A stretch of DNA of 64,000 bases from CAZTHK01 sp964613215. GTDB taxonomy: Bacteria > Krumholzibacteriota > Krumholzibacteriia > Krumholzibacteriales > CAZTHK01. The notes under the pieces were generated by a model. The model was not told where the DNA came from, did not search any database, and was given only the letters and a program-made list of their open reading frames with translations. Made by a program: the position numbers and the translations under genes. The stretch is taken from NCBI GenBank assembly GCA_964613215.1, contig CAZTHK010000011.1, forward strand, positions 61,297 to 125,296, in the 5' to 3' direction. Below, one piece after another: positions 24,642-33,856 of the stretch (positions within the stretch are counted from its first letter, which is position 1; the number at the start of each line of letters is the position of its first letter).

Positions 24642-25214
24642 CTATTCCGCAGCGTATAAGCCCCTCAAGTGTCCCGATGAATTCAGGTTTTCTGTAATAT
24701 CCTCCCATCTGATCATTTGCCAGTACTGACCGCTTGTATTATTGAAATACAGTATCGCATCTCCTTCGTAGGTAACGGTCTCTCCATCTTCGGTTACGGT
24801 TATGGTGTACTCTCCCCGCAGTTCAGCTTCAGTCGCACCTGCATTTTCCTCATCCCAACTCCCCTCTTCCGGAAAGTCGAGAGTCCGGCTGCCGGTTACC
24901 GACTTAAGACTGTTTAGAAAACCCATCTCCCTCTCCCTGCCCCAATCACTGCTGAAAATACCCGAATAGTCACTTATAGCTCTCTGACTGGGTATGAATA
25001 TAAAATTTTCAGCGATAGCCTCATCATAGCCGGTATTTTCGGCAGTACCAAACCCCTTTTCCATGTTGGCAACCACACCATAGGCATCATCGGGCGGTTC
25101 AAAATCTGTTCCTCCGCCGCCGGGTGGCTCCGGTTCCCTGGGATCGAAAAGGCACCCATTCAAACCAAGCGCAGAAATAAGCAGGAAAATCAATATGAAC
25201 TTTTTGCCATTCAT
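24642..25214 (-). CDS. Predicted lipoprotein, unknown function (paralogue of its neighbour)
   Basis: A 190-residue protein with a signal peptide and lipobox LGLNGC (Cys ~21), followed by a Pro/Gly-rich linker and a domain with a long helix (AYGVVANMEKGFGTAENTGYDEAIAE in part) and beta-strands near the end (YTITVTEDGETVTYEGDAILYF, GQYWQMIRWED). This helix-then-sheet order, with a Trp-rich last strand, suggests an NTF2-like fold. It starts 22 bases after the beta-barrel candidate gene and shares the Cys-x-x-Asp-Pro start of the mature protein with the next lipoprotein. Function unknown. Confidence 0.75.
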   Translation of the reverse strand: MNGKKFILIFLLISALGLNGCLFDPREPEPPGGGGTDFEPPDDAYGVVANMEKGFGTAENTGYDEAIAENFIFIPSQRAISDYSGIFSSDWGREREMGFLNSLKSVTGSRTLDFPEEGSWDEENAGATEAELRGEYTITVTEDGETVTYEGDAILYFNNTSGQYWQMIRWEDITENLNSSGHLRGLYAAE

Positions 25215-25236
25215 GATAATACTCCGTAATTCCCGT

Positions 25237-27312
25237 TTAAAAGCTGAACTTCAAGCTCGCATTCACATCCCAGTATTCCTTCCTCTTTTCAGAGATATAC
25301 GGCCCGTAATTTTTAATATACGCAATATCCATATCCAGTTCTCCAAGTCCCGATAAATCGCTGTATTTCTTGAATCCCAGCAGCAGAGTCCCCGATTCGT
25401 AATCGGTGGATGATGTTACCACAAAATCGCCCCCGGAAGAACCAATCTGATTTCTCTTCTTTAATCTGAATTTTGATTCCGCCCTTATCTGCGTATCCTT
25501 GCTGAAATTGTAGCTTAAAGCTGCGGCAAGGCCATCCTCCAGATTCTCCTGATAGGGGCTGTAGACCTCTATGCCCCTCTCATTATCAAGATAACTGCCC
25601 TTATCCTTGAGAAGATAGGTATACTTGAAGCTTAAGCCCAGAGGCTTGAAAACCCTCAATGTGGCGGAGGTATTGAGCCCGGTGGTCCGCTGAAGATAGT
25701 TCTTGTCCGCAGTATAGACATAATCGGTATACTCCATCCTTATGGTGTAGTCCTGCTGCAGGGTTATCCAGCTATCAGGCCTGAACTCTATGGTGGGTTC
25801 TATCAGATATAGGTATTCCACCCTGTTATCGCCGGAGAAGGACTCGTCGATATTGATTATCTCATACTTATCCGCAGTGGCTGAAATGAGAGTACTTATG
25901 GACGGAAACGGCTCAGCCTGGAATCTGAGCTGGCCCTTGTAGAAAACCCTGTCTTCATCCCTGGGATTATCCTGCTCCACAATAAAGAATCTCTGTGTTA
26001 TATATGCTGTCCCCCTTAAGCTGATAAAACTCGATTTCGAAATATTCTGATTTATCCCGGCACTGAGCTCCCTGGCCTCCTCCCGGTAGGAGGATTTTGA
26101 TCCTTCACCCTTCAGGTTTACCTCCTCCCGGTTGGTGATAGTGAAGGAAGCCGCTCCGCTGGTGCTGTAATCATACACCGCTTTGGCCCTGAGTTCGGCC
26201 TTCTCGTTGGAGCGGGACATCCTTGCCTCCTCCCGGTATCTCTTGCTGTTAATGGACCGGGAGAACTGTACCTCCAGCGAAACATAGGGAAGTGGCTGAG
26301 TGAAGGAGGTGAGATTTATCTCCTCCACCTCCTTTACTATCTCTTCCTGCACCGCTTTGCTGGGATCATCCAGAATCTGCAGGGATTGACCCCTGGGAGG
26401 CTCCACACTCCTCTCTACTGCATCTGATTGTCTATAACGGAAATCCACCAGCTTTTTTTTGCCCTTCCCGTAGGTTACCCTGGTCCGCATGGTATCTCCC
26501 CAGCTGGGCATCCCTCCGAAGGTAATATCACCCACATCGCTGCTCTCCTTGGTACTGGAATATCCGTAACTGCCGTTGACCATCAGCTGATCGGTAATAT
26601 GGTAACCCATGAAGCTGCTGGCACTTCCTACGTATGTTCTGTCGTACTTGAAGTCATCCCGCCCCTGCTTCAGATCGCCCTTGAAGGAAAACTGCGAGTT
26701 TATAGAGGGGATAAGGCCCTTTTTATAGATCACTTCGGCATCGGCCCTCTGTTTATCCATGACCAGGGCCTTTCCATACCTTGCCAGCCCGGCGGATGTA
26801 CTCTTGTTATAATTTTCCCCCAGGGAAAATTTAACGGAATATTCTCCCCGGCTCGCTCTGGTAACGGTACCGGAGAGGTTCTTGTTTATCCGCTGCATAT
26901 CCCGGCCCCTCTTAACCGTTTTGTTCACATTCACAGAATTCATAAAAGTCCATCCGCTGGAGTGGAGATAACTGGTCTTCATCGAAGTTCCCAGGGATAC
27001 ATCCACCTCTCCCGCTTTCATGGTGGACTCCCAGACCGGCTTAAATCCTGATTGTTCCTTTGCTGCTCCCTTCTCTCCATCGCCAGCGGCAGTGCTATCT
27101 GATACAGAGGTGTCCGGAAACACGATGGAGGTTGAGTCGGATGTTCCGCCCGGAGACTGCTCCCCGGCTGCCACCCCGTCTTCTGCCATCAAGGGGGAGG
27201 AGGACAGAATGGCAACTCCCAGAATCAGGGATACCATCACCACTAAGACTGCCGCAGCAGTAATACTCCCGGATGCAAAAACATCAATGATGGTGTATCC
27301 GGATCTCCTCAA
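25237..27312 (-). CDS. Large outer-membrane beta-barrel candidate, unknown function
   Basis: A 691-residue protein with an N-terminal hydrophobic export segment (~12-42, ending near SSSPLMAEDG), a Ser/Gly-rich linker and then ~570 residues of alternating amphipathic strands (for example VSLEVQFSRSINSKRY, ISTLISATADKYEI, LRVFKPLGLSFKYTYLL). It ends in WDVNASLKFSF. The terminal phenylalanine and strand pattern are the outer-membrane-barrel insertion signal. The start is a TTG one base after the rsmA stop, with GGAGG about ten bases ahead. It heads a likely operon with the two lipoproteins that follow. I do not recognise a named family. Confidence 0.75.
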   Translation of the reverse strand: MRRSGYTIIDVFASGSITAAAVLVVMVSLILGVAILSSSPLMAEDGVAAGEQSPGGTSDSTSIVFPDTSVSDSTAAGDGEKGAAKEQSGFKPVWESTMKAGEVDVSLGTSMKTSYLHSSGWTFMNSVNVNKTVKRGRDMQRINKNLSGTVTRASRGEYSVKFSLGENYNKSTSAGLARYGKALVMDKQRADAEVIYKKGLIPSINSQFSFKGDLKQGRDDFKYDRTYVGSASSFMGYHITDQLMVNGSYGYSSTKESSDVGDITFGGMPSWGDTMRTRVTYGKGKKKLVDFRYRQSDAVERSVEPPRGQSLQILDDPSKAVQEEIVKEVEEINLTSFTQPLPYVSLEVQFSRSINSKRYREEARMSRSNEKAELRAKAVYDYSTSGAASFTITNREEVNLKGEGSKSSYREEARELSAGINQNISKSSFISLRGTAYITQRFFIVEQDNPRDEDRVFYKGQLRFQAEPFPSISTLISATADKYEIINIDESFSGDNRVEYLYLIEPTIEFRPDSWITLQQDYTIRMEYTDYVYTADKNYLQRTTGLNTSATLRVFKPLGLSFKYTYLLKDKGSYLDNERGIEVYSPYQENLEDGLAAALSYNFSKDTQIRAESKFRLKKRNQIGSSGGDFVVTSSTDYESGTLLLGFKKYSDLSGLGELDMDIAYIKNYGPYISEKRKEYWDVNASLKFSF

Positions 27313-27313
27313 C

Positions 27314-28213
27314 CTAACGTTTCCTCCTTTCTCCGTCTGAGAATACCCTCTCTGCTTTCAGCACCCGATAAAGCTGAAACCATTCTTCCAGCTTCAGCTC
27401 TTCGGCACGCTTGCCAAGATCGATGCTCTGTGAAACACTCTCCAGCACATCCCTCCCCTGTTCATCCGTGGTGCCGGCAAGAACATTCTTGATCTTCTTT
27501 CTCCTCTGAGAGAAACCCTCCTTGATCAATTCCAGAAAGGCTTTCCTGTCCGGGGGGGCATCATTCCTCCCTGGAGACAGCTTTAATACCTCGCTGTCCA
27601 CCTTTGGGCGGGGACGGAAGGACCCGGCCCTTACCCTGAATCCTTTCTCCATATCAAGATAGGCATGCAGAAAAACCGACAGCACCCCGCAGTTTCTCTC
27701 ACCGGGGGGAGTAAGAACCCTCTCTCCCACCTCCCTCTGCACCATTATCACAGCTGTCCCGCATCCCTTCCACCGGGGGACTGAAATCAGGATACTGCTG
27801 GTTAAATTGTATGGTATATTACCCACCACCTTGTATTTTTCCCGGTTTCGCTCCCGGGCAGCCCGGTCAAAATCAACCTCTCTGATATCCCTTCTTACTA
27901 TTTCAGTATCTTCCCTGTTACGGTACTTATCCCGCAAAAATCGCACCAGTCTCTGATCCAATTCATATCCCACCACCCGGACTCCCCTCCTGCCCAGCAG
28001 CCCGGTCAAGCTGCCCCTCCCCGGACCAATCTCGAATATAAGATCGCCCTCCGAAGGAGAGACCAGTTCAACAATTTTTTCGGCCACTCCCGGAGATATC
28101 AGAAAATTCTGACCCAGGCTCCTCACCGGTCTCCCTGGATAAGAATCGTTCATATCGATGCCGCCGCTATTATCCATATCTCTGTATACCGAATCCTCTT
28201 TATAAAGCACCAT
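27314..28213 (-). CDS. rsmA: 16S rRNA dimethyladenosine transferase (KsgA)
   Basis: A ~299-residue methyltransferase that dimethylates the two adjacent adenines in the last hairpin of 16S rRNA, a checkpoint in small-subunit assembly. SLGQNFLISPGVAEKIV, IFEIGPGRGSLTGLL (SAM-binding motif I) and VVGNIPYNLTSSIL (NIPY catalytic motif) are present, followed by the C-terminal domain with FSQRRKKIKNVL. Alternative starts exist at 28177 and 28153; family alignment favours a start close to GRPVRSLGQNF, so the first 12-20 residues may not be translated. The gene is coupled to the beta-barrel candidate downstream. Confidence 0.95.
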   Translation of the reverse strand: MVLYKEDSVYRDMDNSGGIDMNDSYPGRPVRSLGQNFLISPGVAEKIVELVSPSEGDLIFEIGPGRGSLTGLLGRRGVRVVGYELDQRLVRFLRDKYRNREDTEIVRRDIREVDFDRAARERNREKYKVVGNIPYNLTSSILISVPRWKGCGTAVIMVQREVGERVLTPPGERNCGVLSVFLHAYLDMEKGFRVRAGSFRPRPKVDSEVLKLSPGRNDAPPDRKAFLELIKEGFSQRRKKIKNVLAGTTDEQGRDVLESVSQSIDLGKRAEELKLEEWFQLYRVLKAERVFSDGERRKR

Positions 28214-28351
28214 ACGGGTAACCGTTACTATCTCAGGGGATTGCTGAAAGAGTGAAGAATTCTGCTGTTTCTAATATTATTATACCAAATCACATGTGAT
28301 TTCACAACATTTCATATCCCTCCATCCCCACCCTAAGTCCACTTGCAGCAG

Positions 28352-28735
28352 CTATTCCTTCCTCCTTCTGCCACCGCACATGGGACATGAAACCTCATTT
28401 TCATGGAACTCGGCCAGGCACTCCGGACAGGTTACCAGCCGGTCGAATATTTCCGCTATCAGCCGGCAGGCCTTCTTCCGGTCCTGATGGGGTACCAGCA
28501 GCCTGAACCCCTCCTCAGGCTCGTTTATCCTCAGTATCAGCACCTTATTCAACTCCCGGAGAATAAAGTTCTTTCTGTGATTTACTATATGCTCCCGGCG
28601 GTAATGGCCTACCGGTTCCCAGTTATGCTCTTCCACTTCCTGTTTGTGCCCGGGGCACACCGGACAGCCCTTGAAAATGAAAAAATCGCCCTCCAGATCT
28701 TCTCCACAGAGGGCACATTTGCGTTCTCCGCTCAT
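28352..28735 (-). CDS. Small double zinc-ribbon protein, unknown function
   Basis: A 127-residue protein with an N-terminal CALCGEDL (plus CPVC about 15 residues later) and a C-terminal CPECLAEF...CPMCGG, giving two CxxC pairs at each end, probably two zinc ribbons. The middle (INEPEEGFRLLVPHQDRKKACRLI in part) resembles a small ferredoxin-like alpha/beta segment typical of putative signal-transducing zinc-ribbon proteins (DUF2007-like), tentatively. GGTGAG precedes the ATG. It lies 18 bases after the TatD-radical SAM gene and is likely co-transcribed. Function unknown. Confidence 0.75.
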   Translation of the reverse strand: MSGERKCALCGEDLEGDFFIFKGCPVCPGHKQEVEEHNWEPVGHYRREHIVNHRKNFILRELNKVLILRINEPEEGFRLLVPHQDRKKACRLIAEIFDRLVTCPECLAEFHENEVSCPMCGGRRRKE

Positions 28736-28753
28736 ATTCTCACCAGCTGAAAG

Positions 28754-30163
28754 TTATCTCTTTGCCCAGGATATCACACTCTCTGACAGGGGATACTTGT
28801 ACTTACGCATCTTGAACTCAGCACCTTCCATACCCTCCACCACTTTCCGGCAGGCCTCTATATCCACATCCCCGTAATCCACCGCCGTAACAGTGCATTC
28901 CATGGAGGAAACAGCCGATTTCCGGATAAAATCCATTACCGATCTGTAGGCTTCCCTTCCCCTGTTCGGCCGGCAAACCCTCACATACTTATCCTCGTTT
29001 TCCGCATTCATGCTTATTGATATCCGGTCGAACACACTTTCCAGCTGTGGAACAATATTTCTGCCGTGAATAAGGTTCCCCTGGCCATTGGTATTCAGCC
29101 TCAACGGAACCCCCAGGCTTTTAAGCTGCACTGCGGTCTCAAGTATCTCTCCTATTCTGGTGCTGGGTTCTCCGTAACCACAGAATACCACCTCTGATAC
29201 ATCCCTCCTTTCGGCCTCCTTCCTGGTCTCAGAGACCATCTCTTCAACAGAGGGCTCCTCTTCCAGCTTGAGATTGTAACCGTAGAGAAACTTGTCTCTC
29301 CTGCCATAGGCACAGAATGAACAGTTGTTCACACAGTAATTGGTGACATTTATATATAGGTTGCCCTTGAGAATGTATGCCACCGCGGGCGGGATGTGCT
29401 GGTCTCCGTAGAACAGGCGCCGGTAATTAACCTCCGAGGCCCTCTCTATATCCTCTGTATCCACTCCCATCAGATCAGCCATCTTCCGGGCCACCAGCCT
29501 TACATAGGATGGTTCATTCCTCTTTCCCCGGTAAGGTTCCGGAGGAAGATAGGGACAGTCCGTCTCCAGCAGGAAGGCATTGGAGGGAAGCCGGGATACA
29601 GCCTCCGGCAGGCGTGAATTCCTGTAGGTGACCGGACCGCCTATTCCCACCAGGAATCCCATATCTATTATTTCCTTCAGCCTCTTCTCCCCCCCGGAGA
29701 AGGCGTGCATCACTCCCCCTATCTCTCTTCCCCCCTCCCTTCTGAGAATATCGATAACATCATCGAAGGCTTCCCTGCTGTGTATAACTATGGGCTTCTT
29801 GAAATATACCGCTATGGCGATCTGTTTCTTGAATACCATCCTCTGATCTTCCCTGCCGGAGAGATCCCGGTAGTAGTCCAGCCCGGTCTCTCCCACTCCC
29901 AGTATCTTCCTGCGCAGGAGCAGTTTCTTTATCTTCTCCTCTATCTCCGGAGTCCAGGTTTTGGCCTCATGGGGATGTATCCCCACCGTCCCCCTTATCA
30001 TTTCATAATTATCGGCAAGAGCTACCGTCTCATCGATGGTTGATGAATCTATGCTGATATTTAATATCTCCCCCACCCCCGCATCTGCAGCCCGCTTCAA
30101 AACCTCTTCCAGATCTCCTTCGAACCGGGGAAGATTAAGATGGGCATGACTGTCAATCAGCAT
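28754..30163 (-). CDS. TatD-family hydrolase fused to a TatD-associated radical SAM domain
   Basis: A 469-residue two-domain protein. Residues 1-255 are a TatD-type metal-dependent hydrolase (DSHAHLNLPRFEGD, VGIHPHEAKTW, GVGETGLDYYRD, LLETDCPYLPPEPYRGK), a family of 3'-5' DNases. Residues ~265-469 are the radical SAM domain known as a TatD-linked family, with the 4Fe-4S motif CVNNCSFC and SAM-binding FCGYGEPSTR. This domain is often a separate neighbouring gene; here the two are joined. Its substrate is unknown. The start lies four bases after the metG stop, with GGGGGA upstream. Confidence 0.92.
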   Translation of the reverse strand: MLIDSHAHLNLPRFEGDLEEVLKRAADAGVGEILNISIDSSTIDETVALADNYEMIRGTVGIHPHEAKTWTPEIEEKIKKLLLRRKILGVGETGLDYYRDLSGREDQRMVFKKQIAIAVYFKKPIVIHSREAFDDVIDILRREGGREIGGVMHAFSGGEKRLKEIIDMGFLVGIGGPVTYRNSRLPEAVSRLPSNAFLLETDCPYLPPEPYRGKRNEPSYVRLVARKMADLMGVDTEDIERASEVNYRRLFYGDQHIPPAVAYILKGNLYINVTNYCVNNCSFCAYGRRDKFLYGYNLKLEEEPSVEEMVSETRKEAERRDVSEVVFCGYGEPSTRIGEILETAVQLKSLGVPLRLNTNGQGNLIHGRNIVPQLESVFDRISISMNAENEDKYVRVCRPNRGREAYRSVMDFIRKSAVSSMECTVTAVDYGDVDIEACRKVVEGMEGAEFKMRKYKYPLSESVISWAKR

Positions 30164-30167
30164 TGGT

Positions 30168-31709
30168 TCATTCCCCCTTCAGTTCTTCCGGGATATCCTT
30201 GATGCGGGGAAACAACGGCTCGGGCCTCTGTAATCCCTCCGCCCCCACCTCCCGGGGAGGCAGCTGATCCATCTCCATCCCCTCCTCCACTCCCAGCCCT
30301 GTGAGCATCGCCTCCATCTTAACCGGCATAAAGGGCATAAGCACATGCCCTGTAATATGCAATACCGCCAGCAATTCGGCGAAAACATCGCTCAGCTGAT
30401 CCCGTCGCCTCTCATCCCCGGCCATTTCCCAGGGTTTATTCTCCTCTATAAATTTATTGGCCCTCTGTATCACTGGCCACCATGAGTTCAGAGCTACGGA
30501 AAATTTCAAATTATCCATATGTTCACGATAATCTTCCAATGCCTTCAGGACCTCGCCGTATAGGACTGATCTTTCTCCGAACACAGCGGTTTCAACATTT
30601 CCTTCAAGATACTTGCCTATCATAGAGGTGGTCCTGCTGAACAGATTGCCCAGTTCATTGGCCAGATCGGAGTTGTACCGGTCCACCAGGCGGTTGATGG
30701 AAATATCGCTGTCCTTATCGAAGGGAACCTCCCTCAACAGAAGATAGCGCAATCCGTCCGGCCCGAAGGTATCCTTCATCACCCCGGGGTCCAGTATGTT
30801 GCCTCTGGTCTTGCTCATCTTTTCTCCCGACAGGGAGATGAATCCATGGGCAAATATGCTCCGGGGCAGCTCCACCCCGCCCGCCATCAGCATGGCCGGC
30901 CATATAATGCAGTGAAACCTGGTAATATCCTTGCCTATTACGTGAACATCAGCCGGCCAGTAGCGGTCAAAAAGATCCGTCTTTTCTCCCCCGTAACCCA
31001 GAGCGGATATGTAATTTATCAGGGCATCGAACCACACGTATATTACATGGGAGTCATCGCCCGGGATGGGTATCCCCCATCTCTTTCCAGCCCGTGACAC
31101 CGAGATATCCTCCAGCCCGCTCTCTATAACATTTACAATTTCGTTTTCCCTTATTACCGGCCGGATGAATCCCGGATTTGCCCTGATATGCCGGAGCAGA
31201 GGTTCTCCGAATTGGGAGAGTTTGAAGAAATAGTTCTCTTCACTCAGCGTCCTGGGCTTCTCCTTATGGCGGGGGCACAATCCCTCCTCCAGATCCTTTT
31301 CGCTGATATACTCCTCGCACGATTCACAGTAGAGCCCTTCATACTTCCCCCGGTATATGTATCCGTTCTCATTTATCTTCCTGAACAGATGCTCCACCGC
31401 TCTGATATGACGCTCTTCGGAAGTATGGATAAAATCATCGCAGGAGATATTCAGGTTTTTCCAGATGGTCCTGAATTCCCCGGACATATCCCGGCAGTAA
31501 TCAAGCGTATCCATGTTCCGGCGGTTGGCTTCCTTCTCCACATTGGTGCTGTGTTCGTCATTTCCCATCAGGAAATAGGTCCGGTATCCGCAAAGCCGCT
31601 TGTACCTGGCCAGGCAATCTGCACCTATCTTCTCATAGGCTGTTCCCAGATGCGGTTTCTGGTTTACATAATCTATGGCAGTAGTTATGTAAAATTTCTC
31701 ATCCTCCAT
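30168..31709 (-). CDS. metG: Methionyl-tRNA synthetase
   Basis: About 513 residues of class I methionyl-tRNA synthetase, which charges tRNA-Met. FYITTAIDYVNQKPHLGTAYE holds the HIGH-like motif (PHLGTAYE) and KMSKTRGN the KMSKS loop. A zinc-knuckle insertion (CESCEEYI...CPRH) and the anticodon-binding helical domain follow. There is no C-terminal tRNA-binding (EMAP/Trbp111) domain, so it is the short form. GGAAGGA lies six bases before the ATG at 31709; an earlier in-frame ATG touches the SD. It sits between ricT and tatD, an order also seen in Bacillus. Confidence 0.96.
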   Translation of the reverse strand: MEDEKFYITTAIDYVNQKPHLGTAYEKIGADCLARYKRLCGYRTYFLMGNDEHSTNVEKEANRRNMDTLDYCRDMSGEFRTIWKNLNISCDDFIHTSEERHIRAVEHLFRKINENGYIYRGKYEGLYCESCEEYISEKDLEEGLCPRHKEKPRTLSEENYFFKLSQFGEPLLRHIRANPGFIRPVIRENEIVNVIESGLEDISVSRAGKRWGIPIPGDDSHVIYVWFDALINYISALGYGGEKTDLFDRYWPADVHVIGKDITRFHCIIWPAMLMAGGVELPRSIFAHGFISLSGEKMSKTRGNILDPGVMKDTFGPDGLRYLLLREVPFDKDSDISINRLVDRYNSDLANELGNLFSRTTSMIGKYLEGNVETAVFGERSVLYGEVLKALEDYREHMDNLKFSVALNSWWPVIQRANKFIEENKPWEMAGDERRRDQLSDVFAELLAVLHITGHVLMPFMPVKMEAMLTGLGVEEGMEMDQLPPREVGAEGLQRPEPLFPRIKDIPEELKGE

Positions 31710-31787
31710 TATCATTCCTTCCGAATATTTATTGAACTGTCCGGGCGCTTTGAAACCATGCCGTCTCCTGCCCCGCCAGGCGGCAGA

Positions 31788-32633
31788 TCAGCCGGTCTTC
31801 CCGCCATCTCCGGCAATCTCCCGGCTCCCTTTATCGTTTTTCATTCCCTTCTTGAATTCCTTAAGGAGAATCTCCTCCTTTTCACCCGCCTGATCACTCA
31901 GCACCAGCACCTCCCTGAATATATCCAGTTTTGTCACAGTGTAATCATTTCCAAAAAATGTTATTCTGCTTCCTACCTTGGGAACGCCTCTTCTCAGATC
32001 CCTGTAATAATCCAGTTCGTAGGTCAGGCAGCACATTAATCTTCCGCAGGCGCCGGATATCTTGGATGGAGTAAGGGGAAGATTCTGCTCCTTGGCCATC
32101 TTCAGAGTTACCGGTTCAAAATCCTTCAGAAAAGTGGCACAGCACAACCTCCGTCCGCACATTCCCAGTCCGTCGCACCTTTTGGCCTCATCACGGACTC
32201 CTATCTGCCTCATATCTATCCTGGTGCGGAAAACGGCGGCCAGATCCTTGACCAGATCCCGGAAATCCACCCTGCCCTCCGAGGTAAAATAGAAGGTGAT
32301 CTTATTCCCGTCGAACTGATACTCCACATCCACCAGCTTCATGGGAAGCTCATGCTCCTCCACCCTCTCCACACAGAGCTCCAGAGCTTCCTCCTCCTTC
32401 TCCCTGTTGGCCTGATGCTTCTCCATATCCTCCTCGGTGGCGTGCCGGAGGATCTCCTTTATATCCCCTTCTATTTCATCCGGATTCTCTTCGTGTATGG
32501 AAACTATCACACCCATATCCTCGCCCCTGTCCGCCTCCACAATGCAGTAATTGTCCGGTTTGAGATAGAGGGATCTGGCGTTGACAAATACTTCTTTTCT
32601 CTGAGCCTTGAATTCTACCTCGACTACTTCCAT
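31788..32633 (-). CDS. ricT: PSP1-domain protein RicT (YaaT)
   Basis: A 281-residue PSP1-domain protein. Conserved cysteines lie in GLGMCGRRLCCATFL and GACGRLMCCLTYE, which in Bacillus RicT/YaaT take part in binding Fe-S clusters of the RicAFT complex that controls RNase Y and phosphorelay events. VFRTRIDMRQIGVRDEAK is a further family signature. The C-terminal tail is lysine/glycine rich. No RicA or RicF is visible nearby, so the partner set is unknown here. It lies immediately downstream of holB, the same order as in Bacillus subtilis. Confidence 0.93.
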   Translation of the reverse strand: MEVVEVEFKAQRKEVFVNARSLYLKPDNYCIVEADRGEDMGVIVSIHEENPDEIEGDIKEILRHATEEDMEKHQANREKEEEALELCVERVEEHELPMKLVDVEYQFDGNKITFYFTSEGRVDFRDLVKDLAAVFRTRIDMRQIGVRDEAKRCDGLGMCGRRLCCATFLKDFEPVTLKMAKEQNLPLTPSKISGACGRLMCCLTYELDYYRDLRRGVPKVGSRITFFGNDYTVTKLDIFREVLVLSDQAGEKEEILLKEFKKGMKNDKGSREIAGDGGKTG

Positions 32634-32738
32634 TTCCCGGTCTCCCTATTATCAAATAACAGCCGGATATCATTCTAAACCAACCGGCGGCTGTTCAGCC
32701 AGCATTTTCCGGGTGATTCTTACTATAACTATATCAAT

Positions 32739-33833
32739 CTAATACCACTTACCTGTCAAATCAAGGAGTAGCTGTGAAAGAGTGAGTTCCACATCCGCGT
32801 TTCTGCCCAGATTGGCCGCTGCATTCATCACCCTGCGAATGTCTTCCGGCAGGTCCCTGAGTTCACCATTCTCTTCCCGGGGAGTATTGAGCCGGTCCAG
32901 AACATCAGCCTCTTCACTCACCCCTCCCTCCAGATTCTGGCGAGCCCTCATGGCCTCCCTCAGGATGATGATCATCTCAGAGAGAAAAGTCTCCGCCTCC
33001 TCCCGGGTGTAATTCCCGGCCAGCTCCGCCGATTCGCCCAACAGCCCCCTGGCATCACCGCCTGCCACCATATCCAGCACCTTCACCGCCCTGCTCCTTA
33101 TCTCCAGGAAACGCTGATCCATAAACCTGATGGCACGGCGCAGGTTGCCATCCGACCGTTCCGCCAGCTGTTGCATCTTCTGCTCACCCCCCGGGTACAG
33201 GGCGGATATAACCTCTTTTACCACTCCAATGGAGAGGGGATCGAAGCGCATTCTCTGACAGCGGGATATTATGGTATCCAGCAGCCGGTCGGGAAACTCA
33301 GTCACCAGCACTATCACCGTAGACCGGGGTGGCTCTTCCAGCAGTTTCAGAAAGGCATTCTGGGCCTCCAGGGTGGCCGCATGGGCCTCCATTATTAACA
33401 CCACATTCCATCTTCCCTGGAAGGGCTGCTTGGAGGTAGCCTCAATAACGTGCCTGATCAGATTTATCCCTATACTCCTGGCCCTGTTACCGAATTCTCC
33501 CTCCGCAAAGAAATCCTCCCTTCTGCTCTGTATCAGGATGTTCAGGGATTTCTCCCATTTTCCGTAGGGAACCGGATAGATCAGATGCACATCCGGATGC
33601 TCCAGGCTATCCATCCGGGAGCAGGAGGGGCAGAGCTTATCCCCGCATTCACCCCCCCCTTCACAGTTCAGCCTGGCCGCAAGAGATAAAGCAAACAGCT
33701 CCTTGCCCGCCCCTTCGGGACCGGTAAAAAGGATGGTGTGAGGCAACCGTCCGGATTTTATCATTCCCTCGGTGACCCGGAAGGGGCGCTCCTGCCCCTT
33801 TCTTACCATATCTGCAGCTTTCAACACTCCCAC
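32739..33833 (-). CDS. holB: DNA polymerase III delta' subunit
   Basis: About 364 residues of the clamp-loader delta' subunit. SGRLPHTILFTGPEGAGKELFAL is the N-terminus (Walker A GPEGAGK), CGDKLCPSCSRM the zinc-binding module, and NAFLKLLEEPPRSTVIVLVTEFPDRLLDTIISRCQ in part the sensor-1/SRC region. It opens the sliding clamp together with delta and tau. The GTG at 33833 is chosen because AAAGGA lies eight bases ahead and the protein then starts close to the first family motif; an in-frame start at 33878 would overlap envC. It is followed by ricT. Confidence 0.94.
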   Translation of the reverse strand: MGVLKAADMVRKGQERPFRVTEGMIKSGRLPHTILFTGPEGAGKELFALSLAARLNCEGGGECGDKLCPSCSRMDSLEHPDVHLIYPVPYGKWEKSLNILIQSRREDFFAEGEFGNRARSIGINLIRHVIEATSKQPFQGRWNVVLIMEAHAATLEAQNAFLKLLEEPPRSTVIVLVTEFPDRLLDTIISRCQRMRFDPLSIGVVKEVISALYPGGEQKMQQLAERSDGNLRRAIRFMDQRFLEIRSRAVKVLDMVAGGDARGLLGESAELAGNYTREEAETFLSEMIIILREAMRARQNLEGGVSEEADVLDRLNTPREENGELRDLPEDIRRVMNAAANLGRNADVELTLSQLLLDLTGKWY

Positions 33834-33856
33834 AGCTGTGTTCCTTTCTTCTCCGC

